A stretch of 64,000 nt of DNA from Vitrella brassicaformis (taxonomy: Eukaryota > Sar > Vitrellaceae): positions 175,405-239,404 of the forward strand of contig CDMY01000385.1 of NCBI GenBank assembly GCA_001179505.1, in the 5' to 3' direction. The notes under the pieces are model-generated. The model did not search any database. It saw only the letters and a program-made list of their open reading frames with translations, and was not told the DNA's origin. A program made the position numbers and the translations under genes. Within the stretch, counting starts at the first letter, position 1. Each line of letters opens with the position of its first letter. This document shows positions 20,415 through 32,831 of the stretch, in pieces.

Positions 20415-23339
20415 ATGACAGGCGTTGACATTGTCAAGGCGGTGAGCCGCTTCGGTGGCGTTCGATCAGTCATAGTGTTCAGCGGCGTGACTATCGCCGC
20501 CTTGGCTGCCCTGCTGGCAATGAGAGGACGCAAACGGAAGCACTCTGACCTCTCTGAAGCCAAGAGCAACTCATCCGACAGCGCGAGTGACCAAGATGGC
20601 GCCTCCACTACCGCAGGCACATCGTCATCATCCAATGGCGAATCATCAGATTCTTCTGACGGCCACCATCAAGCTGATGACGTTGAGGACATTGTGGTTG
20701 CTGGGGATGACTCATCGACAGGCGACAGCTTGTTCGTTCGGTGGTCGAGAAGGGCTGGGTTGGTGCAGCCACACTCGGCTAGGAGGCGCAAGGAGGCGAG
20801 ACTGTCTGGCGCGGCTGATGTGGATGACACTGCAGCAGCTGCAGCAGCAGCGGGGGCGGCATCGCCAGGTGTGCCGGGCACTCAGCGGGTGTACGTCAAG
20901 ACATTCGGATGCTCCCACAACACTTCCGACGCCGAATTCATGAGTGAGTCTTATCGTATCGAGGCAAACGGCACACGACGCCCATTGGCCGTTCTGGTAT
21001 GTTTGTCTGTCGTGCATGTGTGGCTGCTCTGCTGCAGTGGGTCAGCTGTCGTCGTATGGGTACCATTTGGTGGACAGTCCGCAGGAGGCCGACGTGTGTG
21101 TCATCAACTCATGCACCGTCAAGGGCCCATCGCAAGAGGCATTCATGACGGCCGTGCAGCGCGCCAAGGCCATGGGCAGGCCAGTGGTGGTTTCGGGCTG
21201 TGTGCCCCAGGCCGACCGCACCATACCTGGTCAGTCACTCAGTCAGCCTGCCGGCCATGCAGCAGAGAGGCAGGGAGGGAGCTGTCCGGTGAGTGCATTA
21301 TGTGTGTGTGTTGTGTTGTTTGTAGGGCTGGAGGACGTGAGCGTCATCGGCATTACGCAGATCGACAGTGAGGGAAATGGACTGATTGATGGGATGGATG
21401 GATGGATGGATTCATGGACTAACGCGAGTGCACACGTGTGTGTGTCGTGTGTGTGTGGTGTGAGTGTGTAGGGGTGGTGGAGGTGGTTGAACAGACGCTG
21501 CAGGGGCATATTGTGCGGCTGCTGGGCAAGAAAAGGTCAGTCGCCCACCAACGGCACCTACCACCAGGCACACGCATCGATACCATGTCTGCCTGTGTGT
21601 GTGTGGATCCCATGCAATGCAGTCTGCCGAGCCTTGATCTGCCCAAGGTCAGGCGCAACCCTCACGTTGAGAGTAAGCACACCACCCCCACAACCACCAC
21701 ACACACAGCTGAGGAGAACGGTCATCATATCATGCGTCAATGTGTTGTGGTTCGACCGATGGATCAGTCATTCCCCTGAGCACCGGCTGCCTGGGGTCCT
21801 GCTCATACTGCAAAACCAAACACGCACGGTAGGTAGGTACTCAGGCAGGCCAAGACACACGAGAGGGGTGGGGTAGCATTCACTGATTGAAGGCAGGCAC
21901 ATCTTGAATCTGTGTGTGTTGTCGTGTCGTGCATGTGGGTACACACATACTGACGATACGATCAGAGGCAAGCTGGGGAGCTATGAGACGGAGGCCATTC
22001 TGGACCGAGTGAGGCGGGCCATCTCGGAGGGCGTCATGGAGATCTGGCTCACCAGCGAAGACACAGGTGGGTGGCTGGGTGGGTGGGGTGGGTAACACAC
22101 ACACACACACACACCAGCCCGCTCACTCACAGAGAGATCCCTACTGCACTGCATGTGGTTGGGTTGCATGTGTGTCATGTGATTGATGCACTCACTCTGC
22201 ACGCTATATCATTCAGGCGCCTACGGCATCGACCTGGCCACCGACATCGCCGCGCTGCTGCGAGCGGTGGTCGGGGTGCTGGAGGCCCACCCCGGCTCAG
22301 CGGGTAGGGTGATGGTGCGGCTGGGCATGACGAACCCGCCGTACATGCTGCGGCACTGCGGGAGTGTGGGTGAGGTGCTGCGACATCCGCAGGTCTACGA
22401 GTTCATCCACGTCCCCATACAGAGCGGGTCAAATGATACCCTCAGACACATGGTGGGTGGGTGCCAAAGATGGGCGGATGCATCTGTGGTGTGGATGGAT
22501 GGGTGGATGTGTGTGTGTGTGTGTGTGTTTATCAGGTGCGCGAGTACACTGTCGAGGACTTTCATGCTCTGGTGGATGGGCTCAAACAGAGAGGTGGGTG
22601 GGTGGGTGCGTCAGAGAAACAGAAGGGTCACACACAGACACACACACACACAGGCAGGTGCGTGCATTTCTCTCTCTCTCTGTGTGTGTGTCTGGTGTGT
22701 TGTGTTCAGTGCCGCGGCTGACCGTGGCGACGGACATTATCTGCGGCTTCCCCACCGAGACGGACGACGACCATCAACAGACACTGGACGTCATCAGAAG
22801 GCACAAATTCCCTGTAAGCGTGATACGATCACATACACACCAAGAGAGACAGAATCACGCACACGTGGGCCCTTTTGTTTGCGTCGTGACGTCCATCCAT
22901 TCATCCATTTATCAGGTGTTGAACATCAGCCAGTTCTACCCCCGCCCCGGCACCGCTGCAGCAAAACTCAAGCGACTCCCCAACCATGTCGCCAAGACAC
23001 GAAGCGGTCAGCAGCCTCACCTTACCCGACACACCCACACACACAGACACGTGTGTGTGTGTGTGTGTGTGTGACGCAGGTGAGGTGACGTCTGTGTTCG
23101 AGTCGTACGAGACCACCAGCTGGCTGCAGGACACCGTGCAGCGTGTGTGGTTCTGCGAGCACTCCACCCGCAGCCAACACACGGTGGGTCACACCAAGCA
23201 GTACGTCAAGGTGCTGGTGAGGAGGGACGAGCAGCTCCTGGGCAAGAGCGCATTTGTGCGCGTGACGTCCACACACAAGTGGCACGTGCTGGGGGAGATA
23301 TGCCAGCCGCCGATGGACGTCGAAAAGGGAGAGCCATGA
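20415..23339 (+). CDS. CDKAL1: CDKAL1-type tRNA methylthiotransferase (ms2t6A37 formation), 595 aa
   Basis: Exons: 20415..20943, 21038..21229, 21326..21367, 21472..21535, 21623..21672, 21768..21828, 21966..22066, 22217..22452, 22536..22593, 22710..22813, 22916..23006, 23080..23339; 1788 bases, every phase fits. The N-terminal MTTase domain starts with [18 protein letters not shown] and holds [10 protein letters not shown] and [10 protein letters not shown] (three cluster-binding Cys). The radical-SAM domain has CLGSCSYC (CxxxCxxC). A TRAM-like end follows (about 500-585). [32 protein letters not shown] and [11 protein letters not shown] match the eukaryotic/archaeal CDKAL1 branch rather than bacterial MiaB. 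The enzyme adds a methylthio group to t6A37 in tRNA-Lys. Odd point: human CDKAL1 has a C-terminal tail anchor, while here a hydrophobic span ([18 protein letters not shown]) lies at residues 19-36 followed by RGRKRKH, and the C-terminus is soluble. Transcribed away from the coiled-coil gene. Confidence 0.93.
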
Positions 23340-23585
23340 TGGATGGATGGCGTAATGGATGTGTGTGTGCGTGTGTGTATGTGAGGGCGTGTGGCGACGT
23401 TTGTATAGCTATCTACAGCTAAGGGTCGCTCCTGTACGTGCATGGACAGTGGACAGACAGTTGTGTGTCGATTCATGTTGATTGCATCGGTCGACTCCAG
23501 TATATGAACCCAAACACGGTGTGTCTCTTCAATGTGGGTGCCTTTCGCGGCACAACATCCATCCATCCGTCCATCCATCCATCCA
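23340..23585. repeat. Short convergent spacer
   Basis: Spacer between two 3' ends with GATGGATGG directly after the plus-strand stop and CATC repeats next to the minus-strand stop. Confidence 0.5.
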
Positions 23586-26500
23586 TTACGCTGCCGCCTG
23601 TTGCGCCAGCTGCCCCTTGTGTCCCTCGCCCGTCAGCTCATGCTGCTGCTGCTGCTGCTGCTCAGATGATGGCCCCATCGACCGCCGCCACAACTCGTTC
23701 TCACCAAACACACGCATCAGAGGCAAATCCCTGCACACACACCCAACACACACAATGGTCCATCAAACAAGGCCTTTGGGGCGGCCGCTCACCGTTTGTG
23801 TGCCTCGAGTGAGCTGAGTATGTCGTGCCTGACGCCGAGTGCTTTGAGGTCGCACACCATTGCGTGCCAGTCGACGCCCGAGAACTCATCCCAGTGGTGC
23901 AGCGACCGACGGCCGACCGCATTGGTGAGGGTGGAGTCGCGGTAGCCTGTGTGCTCATCCACTCGACGCTGCGCACACCACACACACACAGAGGGAGGGA
24001 GGGAGGGAGGGAGGGAGACATGGGTCGCTGCTGTGGCTGTGGCTGTGGCTGTGGCTGTGTGTGTGGGCGTGTGGGGGACTATACCATTGCTCGAGCGGCC
24101 CTTGCGTAGTCGACAGGTTCGAAGAGGTCGAGGTGTCTGTGCATGAGCCGGTAGAGCACGTTGAAGGCATGCGTGTCCCCCACACCACGGTCCACGAACA
24201 CCTGTTGATTGATTTGATGGATCAACGGATGACATCAGACGAAGCCGGCCAATGGTCTCTGTGTGTGTATGTGTGTGTGTGTGTTGCTCACCTCTGTGAG
24301 TTTAGGGACGTCGAATGTGGTCCGATCGGATGCATCCACCGCCTTGACACGCTCTACCAGACCCTGTGTGTGGGGCCACACACACACACACACACACAGA
24401 GGCATCCATCCACTGGCCACCACCAGGTCACATTCCCTCTCACCTGTATCAGCTGCTTCTCGAGTTTGAGGTGTCTCCTGAAGTCAGGATCGTCCCTGCA
24501 GTAGTACTTCTCGCCGCCGAACAACCCGCCGCCCATCCAGCCCCCACCCCCACCCCCACCCCCGACCTCCATCAACTGCCTCTCCGTGCTCTCTGTGCTC
24601 TCGGCGCCATGCTCGCCCAAATCATCTGCTGTGTCCTCAACTGGCTGATCCAATGCCTCCTCCTGCTTGGGTTGGTCTGATGGCTGTCCATCTGCCTCTG
24701 CCTCTGCCTCTGCTGCCGTCTTGCTGCTCGTGCGGTCGTTGCGTGTCGGCTGCTGTGGTGGTGGTGGTGGTTGTTTGCCGTTGGCTTGTTGCTGCTGCTG
24801 CCGTTTGGCGTTTGGTGGTGTCCCTCTCCTGGTGTTGATTTTGTGTATGCGGTAGACGAAGGATGCGCTGCGCTCGACGGTGTGCAGGTCCATCATGTCG
24901 GTGTGGTCGATGAGGAACTCCAGACAGGCGTTGAACCTCTGGAGCACAGAGAGAGAGGGAGAGGGAGAGGGAGAGGTGACAGAGAGGTGAGGGGTGGGTG
25001 TGGTGTACCTTTCGTATGTGTGGAAGGTATGGCGGGAGGACGCGCGCAATGCCCCAGCCGATCTCGGCCACACTGACACACACACACACAGGGAGATAGT
25101 ATGTGTGTGGGTGTGTGTGTATGGGCTGACTGTCTGTCTGCCTTACTACTGACCATCTTGGGGGGTAGTCGTACATGTGCTGCGTCATGTGTGCCAGCAC
25201 CTGCACAACACAACACACACACCACCACACGCACATACAAACAACCAAGCACACGTGTGTGTGGGCGTGAGTGTGGGTGTGTGCGTGTCACTCACTATCT
25301 CGAAGAGGTATATGTCGTTGACTTTGTTCTTCCTGAAGGCCTCAATCATCTCCGCTATGATCGGCGGCGTCACACGACCTGCACGAACCACACACACACA
25401 CACACAAACACCCCACACACAATACACCACACACACTTTTCCCCTTCCCTCCCTCCCTCCCTCCCTGTCTGTCTGTCTGTCTGTTTCGCTGACCGGCATT
25501 CCTGAGTATGTGCGTGAGCTGCATGGCGCACATCTCAAAGAAGCCAAAGTCCAGGTACTTGGCCGTCGCAAACGCCCCAGCCACCTCGGCCAGCTGCGCA
25601 ATGCTCGGGCACATCAAAGGCGACACCAAACTCTGCCGCGTGTCCTCGTCAAAGCTGCCCTCAAAGGCCTGCGTGGCCAAGCCGATTCGCCGCTCGATGT
25701 CCTGCGCCGCGATCGCCATGAAGCCGTAGTCGTGCACATGGCACTCGGCGAAGGCACGCACCATCTGGACCACCTCAGCCACGGGGGCGCTCTCAATGTC
25801 GTCCGTGAAGTGCGTCCCCAGCTTGCGAAAGAGGTACTTGTCATGCACACGGACTCTCGCAAAGGCCACGGCGATCTGCACCAGCTGCTGGGTGGTGAAG
25901 AGGTGCGCCCGGGCAGCGAGAATGGTCGACAGCTGCACGACGTAGTGGCCCGCACTGAGCATGCCGAAGTACTTGGCCGCCCTCGGCAGGTTGAGGAACC
26001 TCCTCCTGATCCGGATGATGCGCGTGGCGATCAGGCGGAATCGCCAGTCGGTCGGGTCGCAGCCGCCCACCTCCACCAGCCTCTTCAGCGCCTTGAAGTA
26101 GTGGTAGGGCCGCTTGTGCCGCCGATGCCGGAAGTGCACCCAGGCATCGAGCACCTCGCTGGCGTTGGTGGCGCGGGCGATGCGTTTGGGCAGCTCCCAC
26201 ATCCACCGGTGGCTCCGCTTCTGCACTGTGAAGAAGGGTTTGTAGTTGTAGACGAGCCGCTGGTTGTGCTCGAGGCCTGCCGGGCGGAGGTAGCGCTCGA
26301 CGTAGCGGCTCCACCGGCCCTTGCCGATCTTCTTGTGGAAGCGGTAGGTCACGGGATCGTCGGCCTTCTGCGCACCCGAGCGGACCTGCCATCGCTGCAC
26401 ATACAATCCCAATCACAGACAGGCACTACACTGATTGCAATGAGTGAGATCTGGACGCTGTTATGCAACATGTCGGAGATGTGTTGTGTTGTGTCTGGTG

Positions 26501-26666
26501 TGCGCACCCGTTGCTGCAGCAGACAGCGGGGAGGCGGTGCGCATGGGAGAGGGAGTGAAGTCAGTGCACAAGGGGCAGAAGCCGCTGATAGTGACGATGA
26601 ATTCCAAGATCCCCTGTTGATCGTTGTGCACGACAAGGGCAGCCTCGCACTCCGAAACGTTGCCAT
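23586..26666 (-). CDS. Heptatricopeptide/RAP-family-like organelle protein, 752 aa
   Basis: Exons (minus): 26508..26666, 25494..26394, 25296..25378, 25154..25200, 25009..25072, 24444..24938, 24292..24363, 24085..24201, 23793..23968, 23586..23730; 2259 bases. The first exon encodes a presequence rich in Ser, Arg, Leu and Pro with no acidic residue (MATFRSARLPLSC...), as in mitochondrial or plastid import signals. A basic region follows. From about 200 come helical repeats of the kind seen in octotricopeptide/heptatricopeptide and RAP proteins: LVQIAVAFARVRVHDKYLF, VVQMVRAFAECHVHDYGFM, LAEVAGAFATAKYLDFGFF, IAEMIEAFRKNKVNDIYLF. A Gln/Pro/Glu-rich insert (about 470-550) includes a Gly run. No RAP domain could be identified at the end, which instead has a CAG-encoded Gln run. 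Such proteins usually bind organellar rRNA or mRNA; that role is inferred. Confidence 0.75.
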
Positions 26667-26816
26667 GACTGGGCCTTTCTCCCTCGTGTGCAAGCTCACT
26701 GCCGATCGCCCGAGATCCCGATCTCGAGTTTCCAGCGCTTGGAGGCTAAGCCAGACTCTGCCCGGGGCAGCAGATCTTCCCTCTCTCTTGTCCCTCCCTT
26801 TGTTTCATCGAATCGG
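26667..26816. promoter_or_regulatory. Shared bidirectional promoter region
   Basis: 150 bases between start codons at 26666 (minus) and 26817 (plus). The TTCATCGAATCGGATGG context lies just upstream of the plus start. Confidence 0.4.
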
Positions 26817-27588
26817 ATGGATGTGGAACGTGATGTGGACATCGACATGGAGGCCGCACCGCAACCGCGAACCGGTCGCAAGAGGCCCTTCGAGAGCCCA
26901 CCGCCCGAGCCGTCCGCCTTCACGAACTCACCTGCGTCATCAAACTACTCCTGCAAGCGCCCCCGGACGTCGAACGAGGGCAGCGATGGTGACGTGGCCA
27001 TGTCGGGTGAGCACGACGGCGGCCAGTCCTCTGGCTCTGGCTCATCGTCGCTCGGCGTCCGCGCCATGAATGCGTCGCTGCGGCAGATGCGGCTGTCCTT
27101 CCACCCACAAGCTGCCACTGCTGCTGCACCAAACGGCATCACCACCAGCAGTGCACCCTTCCCGAGTCTACCACAGCCACCGGCCGCTGAGCCGCCTCAG
27201 CCAGGGATGACGTCGGCGTCGGCGTCTGCGTCTGTATCTGCGTCGGCGGTGGTGGGGATGGACGTCAGCGGTGGCAGTGGTTGCGGGACGCGTGTGTGTC
27301 AGTTGTGCGAGGGCAGGACTGTGGGCGGCGGCGGCGGTGGAGGTGGTGGGATGGTGCGGTGTACACATTGCGAGAGGGTGGCGTGTGGTGAGTGTGGCGG
27401 GGTGTGCGAGGCCTGCCGCCTGCCCTTCTGCCGACTCTGCACCACGCTCGAGTAAGCGACCAGCCCACTCAGACAGACAGACAGTCTGTTGAGATTTGTA
27501 TGTTTGCTGCTGTTGGTTGTTGTTCAGTTACTCGTCGGATTTCCCTTTGCTCTTCTGCCTCGACTGCGCGGCGCGGCGGTGTGGCTGA
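26817..27588 (+). CDS. Siva-like zinc-binding protein, 231 aa
   Basis: Exons 26817..27451 and 27528..27588 (696 bases). The N-terminal 150 residues are low complexity with basic nuclear-signal-like KRPFES and KRPRTS. The C-terminal 65 residues form a Cys-rich module: CQLCEGR, a Gly run, VRCTHCERVACGECGGVCEA, CRLPFCRLC, then LLFCLDCAARRCG. Spacing and the CERxxCxxC core resemble the C-terminal zinc domain of Siva (CD27-binding) proteins, where CGQCERALCGQCVRTC occurs. The call rests on that pattern only. The second exon supplies the last Cys pair, which supports the splice join (CTCGA/GTAAGC). Function in this organism is unknown. Confidence 0.65.
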
Positions 27589-29874
27589 TGGATGGATGGA
27601 TGGATGGATGGATGGACGGGTGTGCAGCGTATGTGATGGCTGGGTGCTGTGCTCCTGGAGCCGAGCCGGTGTGTGTAGATCTGTGGCCGGGGGCTCTGAT
27701 GGTTCATTGTTTGACGGACGGACAGGTGTGGTGTGTACAATCGGGGTGTCGCAGCCGAGAGATGGTTTGCATGAGAACTGTAAGTAAGTTCGTTGTCTGT
27801 CTGTCTGTCAAGAGCATATAAACACCTGAGTGATACCTGTTTCTGTGTGCGTCTCGCTGGCTGGCTGGCTGGCTGGCTGCACATGGGTGGGGTGGGCTGG
27901 CGTGGCGTGATGTCTGACGGATGGACAAACGTGTGTCTGTCTGTGTACCCCTGTACACACAGCACCTTCAACACGACACGACACGGCCCGCAAAGCACCT
28001 TCAACAAACAGCACACCCCACGCACAAGCACAGAGGCAGGGAGGCAGGCAGGTAGCCAGAGAGGCAGCAAGACCAGGGCCACTTCTATGTTATGGATGTG
28101 TATCTGTGTGTGTGGCACGTGTGCGAGAGAGAGAGAGAGAATGCATATGCACCATACGTACGCACAAATTCTGAATCCGCCCACCCAGCCCCGCGCCCAG
28201 CCCAGCACAGAGGAGGAGACTCATTCTACTCATCATGTCATGGATACACACCATGGCCATTCTTCGTTGCCGGCACCCTGGACCACTTATTGATTGTGAC
28301 AAAACAACAAACACATTGATATGATACGCCGGTCAGTCAGCTTACAAGATTACACAGTGACGAGGGTGGGCGGTGCCGGAGGTGATCTTTGCCCGCACGC
28401 GCACACCAACACGAAAATCGGCGGCGGGAGGGCGGGCGGCTGGCTGGCTAAACCACTGCCTGCGTGCCTGCGCACCTGCCTGCTTGATTGCTTGTTGCCT
28501 GCCTGCCTGCCTGCCTCGATCTCTCTCTCCCCTACAGACACACACACACACACATACATAAGTACACACGACTGAGTAATTGGCTGTGCCCTCTCTCTCT
28601 CTCTGTCTGTCTGTCTGTCTCTGTCTGTCTGCGTCTGTTGGTTGTCGATGGTGACTCACTGCACTGCACTGATACACACACGTCCGTCCACCCAGCCACA
28701 GAACCGCCAGCCAGCTGTGTGGGTCGCTAGCTAAGTATGGGCATTTAAGGTATCCTGTCTGGTCAGTCAGGTCAACAGCAATCACCCTCACACACACACA
28801 CACACACACGCTTCAAGTATGTATGCATGTGTGTGTTCGTGTGTACGCAGAGAGATACACAGATATATAAATATGGCCATCCGGCCGCCTAGCCGGCCGG
28901 CCGCTGGGCAATGAACAGGAAACGGATGGATGGATCGATATCCATCGGATGGGATGACTGCTCCCTCCGGTCCGCCGAGTGGTCGGTCGAGTGAGTGAGT
29001 GAGTGAGTGGGCTGAATAGTACTCAAAACGTACCGTAACACCGCACACACACCGCACACAAACAAACAGCAGGAGCAGAGCAGAGTGCCTTCAACCGACC
29101 GAGCCAGCAGTCAGTGCCCCTCCATCTTTCCGTCCGTCCGTCCATCCGTCCGTCCATGCAGCAAACATCCGCACTCACACACACACGCATCCATGACATG
29201 TATCCACACACCCAGGCAGGCAGGCAGGCAGGCAAAGGAACAAAAGCCGGTCGGCCAATCGCCCAGCCATGTAGCCAGCCATTCACTCACGCACTGTACC
29301 GCACCGTCCGGCCCCGCTTAGCAGCCTTCGTCTGTCAAAATCGGCACCTCAGCAGCACCGGAAAATGCCGGCGAATTGGAGAGATCGAGACATACACAGA
29401 CACATCTACAGACAGGTAGGTACTATAGTACACACACACGTGCGTACAGACGAAGGAACCAACGGACATGCAGGCGCCCCCGAAGCGCCTGGCGGCAAAA
29501 CACCGAAGCCAAACGAAATGAGCCCAATCGATCACTCATCCACTCGGCCACTCATCCCATCAAACAAACAACCGGCTGTGCTGTATAGACAGGCAAACAT
29601 GCAGGCAGGCACCAACACAGAATACTCAGATGAAATCTCGATGGCCACCCATCGATGGATCTCGATGGGCCATTCAATGCGCCATCCACACGCGCAGCCC
29701 GCTGCGCCACACACACACACACACACACACAGACAGACAGACAAAGCAGGGAGAGAGAGAAGGCAAGCCGGATGAATGAGGAAATACCCGCCCGACAGCA
29801 AACGGCGGGTCTGTCCCCCCACTCATCCGCTGACCATACCGTGTGGTGGTTTGTTATGTGTCAGTCAGGGAATG
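27589..29874. repeat. 2.3 kb convergent spacer dense in microsatellites
   Basis: Begins right after the stop of the Siva-like gene with (GATG)n at about 27586-27615. Also (CTGG)n at 27858-27878, (AG)n at 28125-28141, (CTGT)n near 28604-28632, (CA)n at 28788-28810 and 29709-29732, (GAGT)n near 28990-29008, (CAGG)n near 29214-29233. Open frames here are repeat artefacts. No gene or RNA supported. Confidence 0.65.
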
Positions 29875-30231
29875 TCAGTTAGGAGGCGTCTTGGTGCGCT
29901 GTGCCTGTCGGCTGCCACACGGGAAGAACAGCAGGTTGGCAAACGGATGCACACCCAAATACGCCGCCGCACCATCCGCCCCCAAACCCCCATCGCCAGC
30001 AGCAACGGTCCGAGCGACCGGTGAGTTGCCGCATGAGCCGTCGCTGCCGTTGCCGTCCACCGTGGTGGTGGTCGAGGTGGACGCCGGCGTCCCGGGGGAT
30101 GACTCACCGCCGCACGCCCTTCTACTAAGGTCGTCAGTGGTGGTGTCGCCCTTCTGAGGGAGGGGGATGAAGGCCGGCGGGGGTGTGGTCGGCACCATCA
30201 GACACACATCGCTGCTGCCGCTCCACACACA

Positions 30232-30264
<33 letters not shown>

Positions 30265-31581
30265 GGAGAGAGGGAGGCACTGCATTTTCACGTGGGTGTC
30301 TATGCTATGTTGGTGTGTGCTGGTGTGGTGGGTACCTTGCTAGTGTGGAGAGGGCCTTTGGTGAGAGGTTGGTTTTGGCTGCGAGTTTGATGAAGATGAG
30401 GCACTGGCAGTACTCCTCGGTCGTGACGCGCAGGCGGAAGTCGGTGTACCGGAGGAACACACGCTCCAGGATGTTGAGCTCCACCAAAGATATGCCTGGC
30501 CACAGACAGACAGGAGGCAAAATAAATAAGACACCAGAACAAACAGGGGAAGGGAGACCAATCTGTGTGTCAAGCCCGACCGCACCTCCAATTTTAGACC
30601 AGTAGAGGTTGTCGAAGAATTTGTCGTAGTAGGCCTTTCACAAGTCAGAAGGTGAGACAAGAAGCAGCCGTGAGACACACTATATATGCTGTCTGTCATT
30701 CATGGTGGGGGGACGGCATGGCATGTACCTTGGTGGTGGTGAGTGCGGCCGTGAGGAAGAGCCTGTGTCCGTTGACCAGCGTGAGGGCGATCTTGGGGTA
30801 CTTGAGCAACACACGAGATATCAACACGAACATCACTATGCAACCATGAGTACCCAAATACCTGAAGAACACAATGCGCATCAGCCCACCGAACACACAC
30901 AGAAGACAGAACACATACATACATGGCCGCTGAGTTCGTGTGAGCGTGCGTGTGTCCACCTCACCCATAAGTCAGAATGCGCTTGAGATACTCCGAGAGC
31001 GTGATGGACGGAGCCGTGGACGAGTCGAACACGGTGCTAAGCTGGCTGTGGTGGGGCGAGGTCTCGATCTTCTTGACCACCGAGAGCACCTCCTCCTCCT
31101 CCAACTTCAGGAAGCTGTCCATCTCAGCATCATGAAGCCGCTCGCACCCCTTCACCACCAGACCCACATCTACCTCCGCCAAACCGCCGACATCGTCCAA
31201 CAGACACCCGTCCACATCAGCATCATGCGGCCCCTCCAGGCTATCCTGCGAAGACCCTCCCACCCCCCTCTCAACAACACCCTCGCTCAGCGACGACAGC
31301 GTCGTGGCCGTCTGGGGACTCCCGCCGCTGTCACTGTCCCGCGCCTTCCCATGTTGGTGGTGTTGGTGGTGGTGCGATGGCCGGGCGGCATGCACATTGC
31401 CGATGGGCCGGGGGATGGACACGGGGATGGGCGGGCGGATGATGGGCGGGAAGAACCCTGGACGAGTGGTCGAATGAGGGTGGCCATGTACGTGGGGGGG
31501 GAAAGCGACGGGCACCACAGTGACAGTGGGCTGGGGCGCTGTGGCCTCGGGCGACTCACTTCTCGGCGAGGTGGCGATCAT
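29875..31581 (-). CDS. PHO80/U-type (P-type) cyclin, 432 aa
   Basis: Exons (minus): 30965..31581, 30729..30861, 30586..30634, 30336..30495, 29875..30214; 1299 bases. The N-terminus is Pro/His/Ser-rich. The cyclin box spans about 195-320: SEYLKRILTYG, FVLISRVLLKYPKI, NGHRLFLTAALTTTK, AYYDKFFDNLYWSKIGGI, LVELNILERVFLRYTDFRL and TEEYCQCL. The NAYYAKVGG-like AYY...WSKIGGI and DFRLxV signatures are typical of Pho80-like cyclins that pair with Pho85-type CDKs. A Thr/Ser-rich tail follows. The last acceptor has two neighbouring AGs (30214 or 30211), a one-codon difference. Known relatives act in phosphate or nutrient signalling and the cell cycle; the partner here is unknown. Confidence 0.85.
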
Positions 31582-31856
31582 GGTCAAGAGAATCAGCTCA
31601 GCAACAAGTTACTTGAACAGGAGTGGGAAGGAAAGCACAGACAGAAACGCATGTGAAGCGCTGCTTATGAAGAAGCAGCAAGGAAGGAAGCAGCGCTTAT
31701 GACTTGGGCTACATGTAGGCTTCAACGCGCGAGCATCATCATGTTCGACAATTTGCGAGCTAAGCTGCAACTGACAGCTTGAATCGTTCGTTCGTTAAGA
31801 AGGAAGTCCCGGCCCCTGAGGGCAGATGCTTAGGCTTGACGTGCTGCTTCGAGCAG
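31582..31856. promoter_or_regulatory. Shared bidirectional promoter region
   Basis: 275 bases between start codons at 31581 (minus) and 31857 (plus). No recognised element. Confidence 0.35.
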
Positions 31857-32792
31857 ATGGACAACTGGATCGTGTTGGAGCAACTTGCAATGGGGAAGGC
31901 TCGTGGCCGGGCACGTGTGGTGAAGGCCAAGAGAAAAGCCGACGGGAGGCTGTTCGCAATGAAAATTGTGAGCGCTGCCTCATTGGCTGATGCCAAAGAA
32001 GCTTACCGAGAGGCCATCGCTGCCAGGTTCGCACCCACAGGCCGGACATGCCATTGGCATGCACCCTCGTCGTAATCTTTGTGTGTGTGTCTGCAGTGGC
32101 TGCGACTCGCCCAACATTATCCGTGTTGAGCACCAGGCGTCTTTTTACTATGAGACCACCGATGCGGATGGATTGCCAGTCGTCAGAGTGGTCATAATTA
32201 TGGAGCTGTGCGATGGGGACCTCCTCTCGTACATATCACGACGGAAGGAAAAGGGCAGCAATCTCACCATTGAGGAGGTGAGCAGACCAACTTGGCGGGG
32301 NNNNNNNNNNNNNNNNNNNNNNNNNNNNNNNNNNNNNNNNNNNNNNNNNNNNNNNNNNNNNNNNNNNNNNNNNNNNNNNNNNNNNNNNNNNNNNNNNNNN
32401 NNNNNNNNNNNNNNNNNNNNNNNNNNNNNNNNNNNNNNNNNNNNNNNNNNNNNNNNNNNNNNNNNNNNNNNNNNNNNNNNNNNNNNNNNNNNNNNNNNNN
32501 NNNNNNNNNNNNNNNNNNNNNNNNNNNNNNNNNNNNNNNNNNNNNNNNNNNNNNNNNNNNNNNNNNNNNNNNNNNNNNNNNNNNNNNNNNNNNNNNNNNN
32601 GGGGGGGGGGGGGGGGGGGGGGGCCATCCATAGCGTTGTGTTTCAATTGGTCGCCGTGTGGGTCTGCAGGCCGTGGAGCTGTCCTTCCAGGCATTGTGTG
32701 GGTTGGATCATCTTCACAGCAAGGACACGGTGCACAGAGACATCAGGAGCGAGGTGAGGAGGAGGCTGGAGCAGTCGTGTGTCGAGATTAAT

Positions 32793-32831
<39 letters not shown>

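Noticed and set aside
23560-23600. (CATC)n arrays considered as CRISPR or telomere-like repeats
   Set aside because: Units are four bases with no unique spacers and occur throughout the window as microsatellites.
27800-29800. Many open frames of 60-160 codons on both strands
   Set aside because: They translate CA, GATG, CTGT and similar repeats (His/Thr, Met-Asp-Gly-Trp, Cys-Leu-Ser) with no domain, splice structure or composition like the real genes.
30211-30214. Alternative cyclin acceptor three bases downstream
   Set aside because: Both sites keep the frame; nothing in the sequence decides, so the upstream one was used.
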